Positions 46,286-54,652 of a stretch of DNA of 56,102 bases are shown here, piece by piece (positions within the stretch are counted from its first letter, which is position 1; every line of letters begins with the position of its first letter). The notes beneath the pieces are model-generated. The model had not been told where the DNA came from. It saw only the letters and a program-made list of their open reading frames with translations, and searched no databases. Source of the stretch: Planctomycetota bacterium (GTDB lineage Bacteria > Planctomycetota > Phycisphaerae > Tepidisphaerales > Tepidisphaeraceae); contig JAPLNB010000149.1 in assembly GCA_026693085.1 (NCBI GenBank), positions 1 through 56,102 of the forward strand. Reading direction: 5' to 3'. The position numbers and the translations under genes were made by a program.

Positions 46286-47194
46286 ATGCTCAAACTCCCC
46301 TCCCACTCCTTCCGTCTCGCCTCCACCTTCATCAAAACCACCGCCCGCCCCCTCGACCAACGACTCTTCGAATTCTATTTCGAACAGGGTACCCCAGACG
46401 CCGTCATCGCCGCCGTCGCAAACTACCAAAACCCCGACGGCGGCTTCGGCCACGCCATCGAACCCGACTTCCGACTCATCTCCTCCTCCCCCATGGCCAC
46501 CACCGTCGCCTTCCAATACCTCACCGAAGTCAACGCCCACCCCGACCACCCCGTCGTCCGCGCTGCCATCCAATACCTCCTCAATACCTACGACTCCGCC
46601 CGCGGCCTCTGGCCCAACCTCCCCCCCGAAGTCAACTCCGTCCCCCACGCCCCCTGGTGGCACTACACCAACCCCCCAACCACCTTCCAACCCGTCTGCA
46701 ACGCCGAAATCGTCGCCTGCCTCAACGCCTACCCCGCCCTCGTCCCCCCACAAATCCTCGACCGCGTCAACTACATCGCCCTCACCACCCTCGTCAACCT
46801 CCCCGACATCCTCGAAATCCACGCCCTCCTCTGCTACCTCCGCCTGGCCCAGGAAATCCCCGCTCCTCGCGACATCCTCATCCTCACCAAACTCCGCCAC
46901 GCCGTCCCCACCCTCGTCACCCGCGACCCCGCCCAGTGGTCCACCTATTCCGTCAAACCCCTTACCCTCGCCCCCACCCCCTATTCCCCGCTGGCCGACC
47001 TCATCGACCCCGCTGACATCTCCGCCAACCTCAACTACGAAATCCAGCACCAATCCCCCTCCGGCTCCTGGCTCCCCACCTGGACCTGGAACCAATACCT
47101 CGAAACCTGGCCCGAAGCCTCCCTCGAATGGCAAGGCCACCTCACCGTCAAAACCCTCCACACCCTCCACGCCTACAACCGCTTCGCCCTCTAA
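46286..47194 (+). CDS. Terpenoid-cyclase-like alpha/alpha-toroid protein
   Basis: The 302-residue protein resembles the prenyltransferase/squalene-hopene-cyclase-like alpha/alpha toroid superfamily: the QW-like YQNPDGGFGHAIEPDFRL repeat near residue 50, and NYEIQHQSPSGSWLPTWTW near the end with a WQGHLTVKTLHTLHAY helix. It is half the length of a squalene-hopene cyclase and lacks the DxDD catalytic motif, so it is not a cyclase of that kind. Related stand-alone proteins are annotated only as hypothetical. It has no signal peptide. The gene lies between two heptamer arrays. Confidence 0.7.
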   Translation: MLKLPSHSFRLASTFIKTTARPLDQRLFEFYFEQGTPDAVIAAVANYQNPDGGFGHAIEPDFRLISSSPMATTVAFQYLTEVNAHPDHPVVRAAIQYLLNTYDSARGLWPNLPPEVNSVPHAPWWHYTNPPTTFQPVCNAEIVACLNAYPALVPPQILDRVNYIALTTLVNLPDILEIHALLCYLRLAQEIPAPRDILILTKLRHAVPTLVTRDPAQWSTYSVKPLTLAPTPYSPLADLIDPADISANLNYEIQHQSPSGSWLPTWTWNQYLETWPEASLEWQGHLTVKTLHTLHAYNRFAL

Positions 47195-47207
47195 CCCGCC
47201 TCCGCAA

Positions 47208-47221
47208 TTCATCATTCATCA
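47208..47221. repeat. Short heptamer array (TTCATCA)
   Basis: Two perfect TTCATCA units followed by TTTCCTT lie between the toroid gene stop (47194) and the deacetylase start (47283). Confidence 0.5.
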
Positions 47222-47282
47222 TTTCCTTTGACACCCCTGCCCCGCTCGACTTATCATCCCCCCCATCTAACCCCATCTCTCT

Positions 47283-48185
47283 ATGAAACAACTACGTCTC
47301 CTCGCCGTCTTCTTCTCGCTCGTTCTCTCAACCACCGCCTTCGCCGCCGCCCCGCCCGACGACGGCAAACTCCGCATCATCTGCTTCGGCGCACACCCCG
47401 ACGACTGCGAACTCCAGGCCGGCGGCATCGGCGCACTCTTCGCCGCACAAGGCCACCACGTCAAACTCGTCTCCACCACCAATGGCGACATCGGCCACTG
47501 GCGCGATGCCGGCGGCCCGCTCGCACTCCGCCGAACCAACGAAGTCCAACAATGCTCCAAACTCCTCGGCACCACCGCCGAAGTCCTCGACATCCACGAC
47601 GGCGAAATCCTCCCCACCCTCGAAAACCGCCAGAAAATCATCCGCCTCATCCGCCAGTGGAAAGCCGACATCGTCCTCTCCCCTCGCCCCTACGACTACC
47701 ACCCCGACCACCGCTACACCTCCATCCTCGTCCAGGACGCCGCCTACATGGTCACCGTCCCCTTCATCTGCCCCGACACACCCGCCCTCAAGAACAACCC
47801 CGTCTTCATGTACTACACCGACCGCTTCCAGAAGCCCACCGCCTCCGCCCCCGACATCGCCATCTCCATCGACTCCGTCATGGACAAGAAACTCGATGGC
47901 CTGGCCCTCCTCGAATCCCAATTCCTCGAAGGCGGCGCCAACGGCCACGAGGGCCTGATTCCCAAGACCCCCGCCGAGCGCCAAAAACGCATCGCCGACG
48001 TCCGTGCCTCAATGGCCAACCGCAACAAATCCCTCGCCGACCGCTACCGCAAGCTCCTCGAAGACTTCTACGGCCCAGAAGCCGCCGCCAAAATCCAATA
48101 CGCCGAAGCCTTCGAAATCTGCGAATACGGCCGCCGCCCCAACAAAGAAGAACTCAAAAAACTCTTCCCGTTCTTCAACAAGTAA
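47283..48185 (+). CDS. Secreted PIG-L/LmbE-family deacetylase
   Basis: The 300-residue protein has a signal peptide (LRLLAVFFSLVLSTTAFA, cleavage after AFAA) and a complete PIG-L fold. CFGAHPDDCELQAGG holds the zinc-binding HPDD, with the second zinc ligand in YDYHPDHRYTS. Family members remove N-acetyl groups from GlcNAc-containing substrates such as GlcNAc-inositol or bacillithiol precursors; secreted planctomycetal versions are common and their substrates are unknown. The C-terminal region (EICEYGRRPNKEELKKLFPF) is also typical of this group. A palindromic repeat follows four bases after the stop. Confidence 0.9.
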   Translation: MKQLRLLAVFFSLVLSTTAFAAAPPDDGKLRIICFGAHPDDCELQAGGIGALFAAQGHHVKLVSTTNGDIGHWRDAGGPLALRRTNEVQQCSKLLGTTAEVLDIHDGEILPTLENRQKIIRLIRQWKADIVLSPRPYDYHPDHRYTSILVQDAAYMVTVPFICPDTPALKNNPVFMYYTDRFQKPTASAPDIAISIDSVMDKKLDGLALLESQFLEGGANGHEGLIPKTPAERQKRIADVRASMANRNKSLADRYRKLLEDFYGPEAAAKIQYAEAFEICEYGRRPNKEELKKLFPFFNK

Positions 48186-48188
48186 CGC

Positions 48189-48241
48189 CCTCCCCTCTTC
48201 CCCCTCGCCCGGTACGCCGGGAGAGGGTTGGGGTGAGGGTT
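48189..48241. repeat. GC palindromic REP-like element
   Basis: A pyrimidine-rich arm (CCCTC and CCCCCTC units) and a purine-rich arm (GAGAGGGTTGGGGTGAGGG) flank an inner CCCGGTACGCCGGG palindrome. The whole folds into one long imperfect hairpin just after the deacetylase stop. I recall similar hairpins scattered in many bacterial genomes; it may also act as a terminator, though no T run follows. Confidence 0.65.
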
Positions 48242-48438
48242 CAACGCCAATTCACCAAAGACCAAAGTAGGTTCCGCACTGCGGACTATCCCCCTCCCGT
48301 CCCCTGTTATCCCCCACATCATAAAGTCGCGTTCATTGCGAATGGGCGAATATTGCGACGAGGTTCGGCCGGCGGGGATTCCCCTCCACATACCGCAGCA
48401 CCCGAAACAGATGCTCATCTCCCTGCCCCGCGAGCCTA
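48242..48438. other. Gene-free spacer
   Basis: These 197 bp lie at convergent 3' ends of the deacetylase and S-2TMbeta-like genes. No gene, heptamer array or T-tailed hairpin is seen. Composition returns here from strongly C-rich to balanced. Confidence 0.4.
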
Positions 48439-49110
48439 TTAACTCGGCTTGTCAGTGGGTTTCTTCATACCCCATGCGCCGTTCGATTGGAAGTCAAGCG
48501 CGTTCCGGAGGGGCCCTTTCACATGGGCAAGTCTTATGAATCCCCCTTGCCCTATGTTCGTGTCTTTGCGCGGTCGATCTGTCCAGTACCACCCTTCGAG
48601 TGACGTCTCACCGTTCTTGTGTGTCACCAAGTGAAGCCTGCATGTCCCGCAGTGGCGACCCGCCTTTCCTCTCACCGGGTCGGTCTGGTAGCTCCAAACG
48701 ATTTCCGGACTTCCACCGGTCGAGTCCGTGAGAATCGCAGCGCAAAACGAGCGAGACTGGTTGAACTCTCCCCAGGAACTCAGTGCGAGATGAAACCCGT
48801 GCTGAGTGACTTCGTGAGCATTTGGAAGCCAATCGTTCCCGAGGGTGTTCCAGTACCAACCTTCCCAGCGGCCGGAAAAGTCAGGTATCCCGACCAATCT
48901 GCGGAGAAAAGGCCAGCGCCAGGCGCGGCGATCCACGGCTTTCGAAACCAAGTACGCTACGAGAGTCGCGAACCCCATAAGAGCAAGTCCCTGCTTAAAG
49001 GCATCTTTGCCGAGAACTCCGGTTATTGCGAGCATTGCACCCCACACGAGGAGCGCGATCGTCCCGTAGAAGCGGATGGTGAACCTTTGGTTTTCCTGGA
49101 GTGCAATCAT
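48439..49110 (-). CDS. Cap15/S-2TMbeta-like membrane effector
   Basis: The ATG at 49110 follows AAAGGAG with good spacing and gives 223 residues; the longer frame to 49272 is not needed. Two transmembrane helices (about 10-34 and 37-59) precede a basic stretch and a beta-rich domain of about 130 residues. That domain opens with IPDFSGRWEGWYWN and contains SSWGEFNQSRSFCAAIL, IVWSYQTDP and SLEGWYWTDRPRK. This is the layout of the SMODS-associated 2TM beta-strand-rich effectors typified by Cap15 of CBASS, where a cyclic nucleotide binds the beta-barrel and triggers membrane disruption. No cGAS/DncV-like nucleotidyltransferase is in the window. Instead a DUF262-DUF1524 nuclease gene sits 164 bp upstream on the same strand, suggesting a different pairing. 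Confidence 0.75.
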   Translation of the reverse strand: MIALQENQRFTIRFYGTIALLVWGAMLAITGVLGKDAFKQGLALMGFATLVAYLVSKAVDRRAWRWPFLRRLVGIPDFSGRWEGWYWNTLGNDWLPNAHEVTQHGFHLALSSWGEFNQSRSFCAAILTDSTGGSPEIVWSYQTDPVRGKAGRHCGTCRLHLVTHKNGETSLEGWYWTDRPRKDTNIGQGGFIRLAHVKGPLRNALDFQSNGAWGMKKPTDKPS

Positions 49111-49154
49111 TGAATCATCTCCTTTACGAACGGCATAGGTGGCGCGCCGGGTGC

Positions 49155-49177
49155 CACGGGCAGCTTGTCTGCCCGTG
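49155..49177. repeat. Perfect 9-bp hairpin between the two defence-like genes
   Basis: CACGGGCAG (49155-49163) and CTGCCCGTG (49169-49177) form a perfect stem around CTTGT, inside the 163-bp gap upstream of the S-2TMbeta-like gene. A partly similar CACGGCTGCCCGTG string occurs near 2867, so the element may be dispersed. It could end or attenuate the upstream transcript. Confidence 0.6.
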
Positions 49178-49273
49178 CTCCTGAACTCGACACCACTAAC
49201 GAGCAAGACGCTATCGGAATCCAACGATGTGCGGAGCTTGCCGCAGGGAGGGCCGCCGGTGTGCCGCCGCACG

Positions 49274-50956
49274 TCAAGGCTTATCCGGCCAAGCTTTCAC
49301 GGCTAATTCGGCTAGTTCGCGCTGTCTTGCTTCAATTTCCGTCTTCCCCCATTTCTGATAACTGGCAATCGATGAGGTTAGCAGAAGCTCGGACGTCTTA
49401 TAGAAGGCAGCTTTGTTCGCAAATGAGTTATTTGCCGCAGCCACGTTCGACTTAGCTTTCATCAAGGCCATATTGCCTAGCCGCTTGTGGTATGCTCTTG
49501 TCGTTTCAGGGTCGACATGCTTCCACGATTTTGACGCCGTCTGCGGCAATACATGCTCCAGATTGACTTCGTCTTCGTTTGTATTCGGGACGATCTCGGC
49601 GTCCGGTTTGCCAGCCTTGAACCGTTCCAGCACCTGAAGGTAATAACGTGCCAGACCAGCCTTGGAGACAGACGCTATTGCGAAGGCGGTCTCAAAGTCG
49701 TCGTCAGGAGGCACCAACCCCTGCATCGCTTTCCAAAGTTGATTCGCTGTGGTTATTTTCTTGTCCCGTATCTCCTTTGCTCGCTCCGAGTAATGATTCT
49801 CCAAGGTTCCTCCTCGCCCCCCAGCTACCAGGAACCGTACTGCCCACGCAACCAAGGCCTTCAATGTCTTCCGAACCTCGGGCACAGTGAATTCGGCCAA
49901 GACCGCCAAGACCAGCGGCCGAACTTGGATCATCCCCATCATGTTAAGAGTCGACATATGAGCTTTGGCGCTGCCCCCGTATTTCTTCCACATCTCATGA
50001 TCGGGATTGAGAATTGCAGCGTAGATTATTGCGCTCTCCGCCAGCTCTTCGGCGAAATCGATGGCTGCTTGTTTACTGGTAGTCTTGCGTTTGATCTGGT
50101 CATACAGATATCGCTCGCGAGTCAGCCCATGCTTTGATGCCCAGAGATGCCGGATGAAGTGCACAACGATTCCCTCTTCTTGCACAGCCTCCAATGTTCC
50201 GTGCATTGCTATCCACCGCTGCTGTACCTCCAATATGCGCGTGTCAGCCAAATGAAACAGGTAGTTCTTGAGCAGATCCGATAGCGCGAGATCCAGCCCC
50301 CGATCGTTGAGAGTCTCGAAAATCGTAAAGGCGTTGGCATGGTCAGGTACGCGTACCAGAATGACCTTGGCTCGGTTCGTCAGGAAATAAATGAGTTCAA
50401 GAAGATGCTTAGCCGCATCAGTCCCGTGAACGCTCACCATGCTCTTAACGTGCTCTGCGGCCAATTCCGCCGCCTTAGCAATCCTCCGGTGGGATTCTTT
50501 GGTTGCCTCCACCTTTCGCCCGGGGTCATCGAGCCCAGAGAGGATTCGCTTGTCAAAGAACTCACGATCCGTCTGATTGAGCTTCAGTTTTGGGAGTCTT
50601 TCTCGCGAGTTCAAGTCCCGCTTGGCCAAGTAGTCTCGTTCGATGTCATGTGCGCGGTCATCCTCTACACTAAGGAAATAGTCGCGGACAGCCGCGATCA
50701 AAATCATCGCTGTAGCCAATCGCTGTTGACCGTCGACGACCTCGAGCGCCTTTCCCGACTTGCCGATGAGGACTATCGAGCCAAGGAAGTACTCTGCCTC
50801 TTTGGCGCTGATTGAGCTAGCCAAGTCCTCGAGCAACTCGCGCACATGCTGTTCCTCCCATGCGTAAGATCGCTGGTACAGTGGCACGGCCAAGTTCCCT
50901 TCGCATATAGCATGCCCAATTCCATCCAGCTTGATTTCGATGTTCTCGAGAGACAT
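49274..50956 (-). CDS. DUF262-DUF1524 (GmrSD-type) putative nuclease
   Basis: Started at the ATG at 50956 (alternative 50977), the product is 560 residues. The N-terminal DUF262 domain has VPLYQRSYAWE (24-34), the invariant DGQQR (75-79) that couples NTP binding, and AFTIFETLNDRGLDLALSDL. The C-terminal DUF1524 domain carries an HNH-type nuclease core, NLEHVLPQ near 465 and RLGNMALMKAKSNVAAANN. This two-domain layout is that of GmrSD-family type IV restriction enzymes, which cleave modified DNA, and of BrxU/SspE-type defence proteins. Its codon use is more balanced than that of the skewed neighbours on the left, which fits horizontal transfer. It probably heads an operon with the S-2TMbeta-like gene. 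Confidence 0.9.
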   Translation of the reverse strand: MSLENIEIKLDGIGHAICEGNLAVPLYQRSYAWEEQHVRELLEDLASSISAKEAEYFLGSIVLIGKSGKALEVVDGQQRLATAMILIAAVRDYFLSVEDDRAHDIERDYLAKRDLNSRERLPKLKLNQTDREFFDKRILSGLDDPGRKVEATKESHRRIAKAAELAAEHVKSMVSVHGTDAAKHLLELIYFLTNRAKVILVRVPDHANAFTIFETLNDRGLDLALSDLLKNYLFHLADTRILEVQQRWIAMHGTLEAVQEEGIVVHFIRHLWASKHGLTRERYLYDQIKRKTTSKQAAIDFAEELAESAIIYAAILNPDHEMWKKYGGSAKAHMSTLNMMGMIQVRPLVLAVLAEFTVPEVRKTLKALVAWAVRFLVAGGRGGTLENHYSERAKEIRDKKITTANQLWKAMQGLVPPDDDFETAFAIASVSKAGLARYYLQVLERFKAGKPDAEIVPNTNEDEVNLEHVLPQTASKSWKHVDPETTRAYHKRLGNMALMKAKSNVAAANNSFANKAAFYKTSELLLTSSIASYQKWGKTEIEARQRELAELAVKAWPDKP

Positions 50957-51299
50957 GACGACCCCATGTTGGACCAAAAATTACGCAGTACACCGGTGCG
51001 ATTCCGATCACGGTACTTTGCGCATGCAAGCAAGATTGCCGATCTTGTATCCACAACCGCGCAGAGTATAGGCTACACTACTGCCGTAACGAAACAAAGC
51101 CCGCGCTATCGCATTCCGTCGCTGCTTACCAGCTAAAGCTCGTAGGGGCGCCTCCAACCGCCGCCTTTCGTCAGTGGTTCTCCACCCCGGCGACTGAAGC
51201 CATCCTCGCGATTCCACATCGCCCCGCCCATCACCCAGGCCCCCTCACGTCAACGCAAACACCCGCCCCGGCGCCAGGTGTTGAAACAGGGGGAGAAAA

Positions 51300-51365
51300 G
51301 GGTGAGCGGCGGGGGGTTTCAGGGTATCCGGCGGGGGGGATAAGGGTGTCCGGCGGGGGGGTTTC
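51300..51365. repeat. 22-bp G-rich tandem repeat, three units
   Basis: Three consecutive 22-bp units start with GGGTGAGCGG, GGGTATCCGG and GGGTGTCCGG and each contains a run of six to seven G. A partial fourth unit follows. The regular G runs on the plus strand could form G-quadruplexes. Confidence 0.75.
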
Positions 51366-51374
51366 GGGGGTGCT

Positions 51375-51411
51375 GAAAAAACACAACGACCGGCGAGTTT
51401 TCACTCGCCGG
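51375..51411 (-). terminator. Intrinsic terminator of the HAD gene
   Basis: Read on the minus strand, an 8-bp perfect stem (CCGGCGAG with CTCGCCGG, loop TGAAAA) at 51390-51411 is followed by a T-rich tract from the A run at 51375-51382. It lies about 80 bp downstream of the HAD-family gene stop, in the right orientation to end that transcript. Confidence 0.6.
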
Positions 51412-51492
51412 CCGTTGGAGCCTGCGACTCCTTTCGCATCGTCCGTGTTCTTCGCCCCGACGTCTTCTCGGCCCGCCCCTTCCCTGCCCGTT

Positions 51493-52338
51493 TCAGACGC
51501 CGTTCAGCATGTCATTCAGAAACTCCGCTAAACCATTCTCTCGATTGCTCTTAATGACTCGCCTCGCCGCCGCCAAAACCTCCGCCTTCGCATTGCCCAT
51601 CGCCACGCCCAGCCCGGCTCCCGCGATCATCGCCAAATCGTTAATATCATCACCAACCGCCACTATCTCTTCCGGCCTAATCCCATGCCGATCCGCAACA
51701 TACAGCACACCCCCCCACTTGTTCACCGCCGGATCAAACACCTCCAATACTTCCACCGCATACGCCGACACATACAAAATCTGGCACAAGGCTCGATCCG
51801 CAAACCGTTGCCGCAAAATCACTTGCACCCGATCCACTTCATCCTTCGCCGCACAGATCCCAATCCGGATCGTATGCTCGTGCGAATAGTGCGAAAGACC
51901 CGCAACCTGATGTACCTTCGCACGGGTCACCTGCATCCAGCTCCGCGTCGCCTCGTTCAGGTCCACATCCGCCGTCACCAGATAATCCACACCAGCCGCA
52001 CGGGTGTCCTGAAGTGCAAGTGCTGCATGCCCAAACATTTCCAGCACCTGACAAACCTCACGCGCCAAACTCGGGTGCATCACTGTCCGATGCAGCGTCT
52101 GTCGGCTCCGCGTATCAATCACCATCGCGCCGCCGACAAACACAGCAATATCATGATGCTCCACCGCGTCGAGTATGCTTTGGCTTTCCGTCCAGTTTCG
52201 CCCGGTCGCAAAGCAAACCCGAAGCCCAGCATTCACAATCCGTTGGACCGCCGCCTTGCTCGCGGCCGATACCGTACCATCGGGAGACAGGAGCGTGCCG
52301 TCCAGATCAATCGCGACCATTCGATACGTCGATCTCAC
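51493..52338 (-). CDS. HAD-IIB (Cof-type) sugar-phosphatase-like hydrolase
   Basis: I favour the GTG at 52338 (281 residues; MRSTYRMVAIDLDGTLL), which matches how the family begins; ATGs at 52389 and 52320 are alternatives. All HAD motifs are present: DLDGTLL with the nucleophile Asp, FATGRNW, the K in the NKWGGVLYVADRHGI region and VGDDINDLAMI. The type IIB cap sits between motifs II and III. Cof-type enzymes dephosphorylate sugar phosphates or similar cytoplasmic metabolites. A terminator follows the gene. There is no operon partner; the next gene upstream is more than 100 bp away on the same strand. Confidence 0.9.
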   Translation of the reverse strand: MRSTYRMVAIDLDGTLLSPDGTVSAASKAAVQRIVNAGLRVCFATGRNWTESQSILDAVEHHDIAVFVGGAMVIDTRSRQTLHRTVMHPSLAREVCQVLEMFGHAALALQDTRAAGVDYLVTADVDLNEATRSWMQVTRAKVHQVAGLSHYSHEHTIRIGICAAKDEVDRVQVILRQRFADRALCQILYVSAYAVEVLEVFDPAVNKWGGVLYVADRHGIRPEEIVAVGDDINDLAMIAGAGLGVAMGNAKAEVLAAARRVIKSNRENGLAEFLNDMLNGV

Positions 52339-52502
52339 AACCCACTCACCATCTTTTCCTACCCTAGCCAGTTGTTTTTCCAAATGCAATCTTCGTGACA
52401 GTTATCAACGGGATATCCACAGCCCATTGGGCATCGGTTCACCCGTTTCCGCAGCCAATTGGGGTTGGCCGCGGTGGCTGAAGAGCCAGCCGAGAAGTCG
52501 GC

Positions 52503-52982
52503 TCACAATTGTCGTTTGGATAGCTCATTGCGGACTTGGAGCATGGTCAGGACGCCCAGGCCGAGCATGACCAGGCCGATGAGCACAAAGGGGATGGAGA
52601 ACCACCCCTCGGCCAGCTTGGCCAGAGGCGAGATTGGGCTGACGAAGAATCCGAGCAGGCCCAGCGCCGGGCAGAGCACGCCCAGCGTGAGCAGGACGGG
52701 GATGATCGTACGCTTGAAGCCGAGCGTCTGCACGAGGTGCTGTCGGCGGCGGACCCTCGCGACCCGCTGCGGTGGGGGAGCTGCCAAGGGCGCAGACATC
52801 GGTGTGGCTGGGCGGTTGCTCGCCCGGGGCGCGGCGGGCGCGGGCGATGCCGGCGGCTCGTGGCTCTCGAAGGCGGCAGCGGCGGCCTCGTCCGTCTGTT
52901 CTTCGTCGCCTTCCTGCGCGTGCTGGCCTGCCGCCATCGCACCGAGAAGCCGGGCCAATTCGTCCTTGTCCTTTTCACTCAT
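52503..52982 (-). CDS. Two-helix membrane protein, unknown
   Basis: The ATG at 52982 follows GAGGTGAAC. The 159-residue product has an acidic N-terminus (MSEKDKDELARLLGAMAAGQ), then a long Ala/Pro-rich cytoplasmic segment (about 35-75) and a basic stretch (RVARVRRRQH). Two transmembrane helices follow (IIPVLLTLGVLCPALGLLGF and IPFVLIGLVMLGLGVLTML). The tail ends with QVRNELSKRQL. I do not recognise a family; proteins of this layout are common and uncharacterised in Planctomycetota. It is divergent from the MEMO gene. Confidence 0.7.
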   Translation of the reverse strand: MSEKDKDELARLLGAMAAGQHAQEGDEEQTDEAAAAAFESHEPPASPAPAAPRASNRPATPMSAPLAAPPPQRVARVRRRQHLVQTLGFKRTIIPVLLTLGVLCPALGLLGFFVSPISPLAKLAEGWFSIPFVLIGLVMLGLGVLTMLQVRNELSKRQL

Positions 52983-53095
52983 CGTTCACCTCATGGCAGG
53001 CGTTGTCCAATTTATCGGACGCTCGATTTTATCAGACGCTCTGCCTTTTGCTTTTTTTCAACACCCGTCGTGTGAAGGGCATTATAGTGGCGGCC

Positions 53096-53983
53096 ATGGT
53101 CGAGCCAAGTGATGCAAATACTCGCCCACCCGCGGTGGCGGGAAGATTCTACCCCGCCGACGCCGAGGAATGCCGCCGGCAGGCGCAGTCATTTCTGAAG
53201 CCCAGGGCCGATGCTTCGGACCAGCGCTGGCTGGGCGCGATGGTTCCGCACGCGGGGTGGATTTGCAGCGGCGCGGTGGCTGGGCAGGCCATTGCGACGT
53301 TGGCGGCACAGGGGCCGGTGGATCTGATCGTGATTTTCGGCGCGGTTCACACGCCGATCCCGGTTCAGCATGCAGCGCTCGATCCGCACGGGAGCTGGGC
53401 GATGCCCGGCCACCCCGCACGGATTGCCAAGGACCTGTATGGCCGGCTGGAATCGCGGGGCAATCTGTTTGCCGTCGATGGACGGCTGCATGAGCAGGAG
53501 CATTCGATCGAGGTGAATGTGCCGATGGTTCAACTGGCGTTTCCGGGTGTGCCAGTGTTGCCGATCGAGGTGCCGGCGATTGGCGCGGCGGAGCTGATGG
53601 GGCGAAAGACGGCCGAGTGCGTGGCCGAAACGGGGTTGCGTGCGATTTACCTGGCCAGCACGGACCTGACGCATTATGGCCCAACCTATGGCTTCACGCC
53701 GGCGGGTGTCGGTCCGGCTGGCATCGAATGGGCCAGGCAGAACGATTGCCGGTTGTTGAAGCTGATTGACGAGCTGGCTGCGGAGAAGATTGTGCCCGAG
53801 GTGCAGCAGCATCACAACGCGTGCGGCGCCGGAGCCGTGGCGGCGTTGCTTGGCGCGTGTCGGCAGCTCGGGGCGACATCGGCCAGGCTGCTATGGCATA
53901 CGAACAGTTATGAGACGCTGGCGAACGTGCATCCGCAGCCGCCCACGAATGCGGTCGGATATGCGGCGGTCGCGATTGGATGA
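53096..53983 (+). CDS. amrB: MEMO1-like (AmmeMemoRadiSam protein B)
   Basis: The ATG at 53096 gives 295 residues; a TATAGT box ends 12 bp upstream, so the transcript leader is short or the message leaderless. The protein is a complete MEMO-family member: PAVAGRFYPADAEECR at the start, VPHAGWICSG with the metal-binding His, HEQEHSIEVNVPMVQ, and LASTDLTHYG. MEMO proteins resemble metal-dependent dioxygenases and nonheme-iron enzymes, and in bacteria they form the AMMECR1-Memo-radical SAM set. The other two members are not adjacent. The biochemical role is unsettled. Confidence 0.9.
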   Translation: MVEPSDANTRPPAVAGRFYPADAEECRRQAQSFLKPRADASDQRWLGAMVPHAGWICSGAVAGQAIATLAAQGPVDLIVIFGAVHTPIPVQHAALDPHGSWAMPGHPARIAKDLYGRLESRGNLFAVDGRLHEQEHSIEVNVPMVQLAFPGVPVLPIEVPAIGAAELMGRKTAECVAETGLRAIYLASTDLTHYGPTYGFTPAGVGPAGIEWARQNDCRLLKLIDELAAEKIVPEVQQHHNACGAGAVAALLGACRQLGATSARLLWHTNSYETLANVHPQPPTNAVGYAAVAIG

Positions 53984-54229
53984 TATCGGATAGTCGCGAT
54001 GCAACCGTTGATAACGGGCATCGCGCAGCCGTGGCTGTGGCGAGAATCGATCAATAACAACGCTGGATGTTGCGTAGAGGCAACATTCGTCATGAAGCGC
54101 ACAGGTGGCAAGGATGGCCCCGGGTGGTTTTTGCTTGATTTCAGCTTGGGAAAAGTGATGTGCTGACGGAGCGGCGCTCGCGTGTGGACGTGGAACGACG
54201 TTTGCCTTGGTCCAGGCCGAGGAGAACAC
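53984..54229. other. Gene-free spacer with two small hairpins
   Basis: In these 246 bp a 7-bp stem (GCGATGC with GCATCGC, about 53996-54024) lies after the MEMO stop, and TGTTGC/GCAACA (about 54067-54084) forms a smaller one. Neither has a T run. Confidence 0.4.
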
Positions 54230-54496
54230 ATGAACGAGCAGGAGTTTCAGGGCAAACTAGCGGAATTGATGGTCGAGATCAGCACGCTCCCGGCCGCGGA
54301 GCGGGAGAAACTGCAGCGGTTGGCCGACGAGACCCGTGCGAGGCACGAGCGGCTGCAGGCCACCGTCAGCAGCCTGCAGGAGAGCCTCGATTATCTTCGG
54401 CTGAGCATCAAGTATCTGGTATTCGATCTGGAAGCGACTCGCCGGGAGAACGGCTGTCTGCGGAAGATGCTGGAGGACCGAAGCAACAACGAATAA
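54230..54496 (+). CDS. Small coiled-coil protein
   Basis: The ATG at 54230 has GAGGAG at ideal spacing and gives 88 residues, nearly all helical with heptad patterning: QEFQGKLAELMVEISTL, AEREKLQRLADETRARHERL and SLDYLRLSIKYLVFDLEATR. From memory, very similar small proteins are found across Planctomycetota, which suggests a lineage-specific conserved function, possibly as a regulator or adaptor; I cannot name one. It forms its own transcription unit, with a clear intrinsic terminator 26 bp after the stop. Confidence 0.8.
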   Translation: MNEQEFQGKLAELMVEISTLPAAEREKLQRLADETRARHERLQATVSSLQESLDYLRLSIKYLVFDLEATRRENGCLRKMLEDRSNNE

Positions 54497-54521
54497 GTCG
54501 GGCGTCGGTATTTCGTGAGAG

Positions 54522-54561
54522 CCGCAGGCGTGGTGGGAATGCCTGCGGTTTTCTTTTTTTT
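54522..54561 (+). terminator. Intrinsic terminator
   Basis: CCGCAGGC (54522-54529) pairs with GCCTGCGG (54541-54548) around an 11-base loop and is followed by a 13-base tract of twelve T and one C. This is the strongest intrinsic terminator seen in the window and it isolates the SEFIR gene from upstream transcription. Confidence 0.9.
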
Positions 54562-54652
54562 CGGGGGAGATTCTGGTATTCTGGGGCGGGTCGAACGCGG
54601 GCTACACGCAGGAAGTCATGTGACGTGCGCGGGGGAGAGATCGGGGACAGGG

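Larger units (their letters stand above)
50957..51492. other. Gene-free spacer with G-rich repeats and terminator
   Basis: No gene is supported in these 536 bp. The left 180 bp should hold the promoter of the DUF262 gene. The right part contains a three-unit 22-bp G-rich repeat (51300-51365) and a minus-direction terminator (51375-51411), listed separately. Confidence 0.5.

Noticed and set aside
48439-50956. Complete CBASS operon
   Set aside because: No CD-NTase, Cap2 or Cap3 gene is visible beside the Cap15-like protein; the ThiF-like gene at 32.7 kb is too far away to belong.
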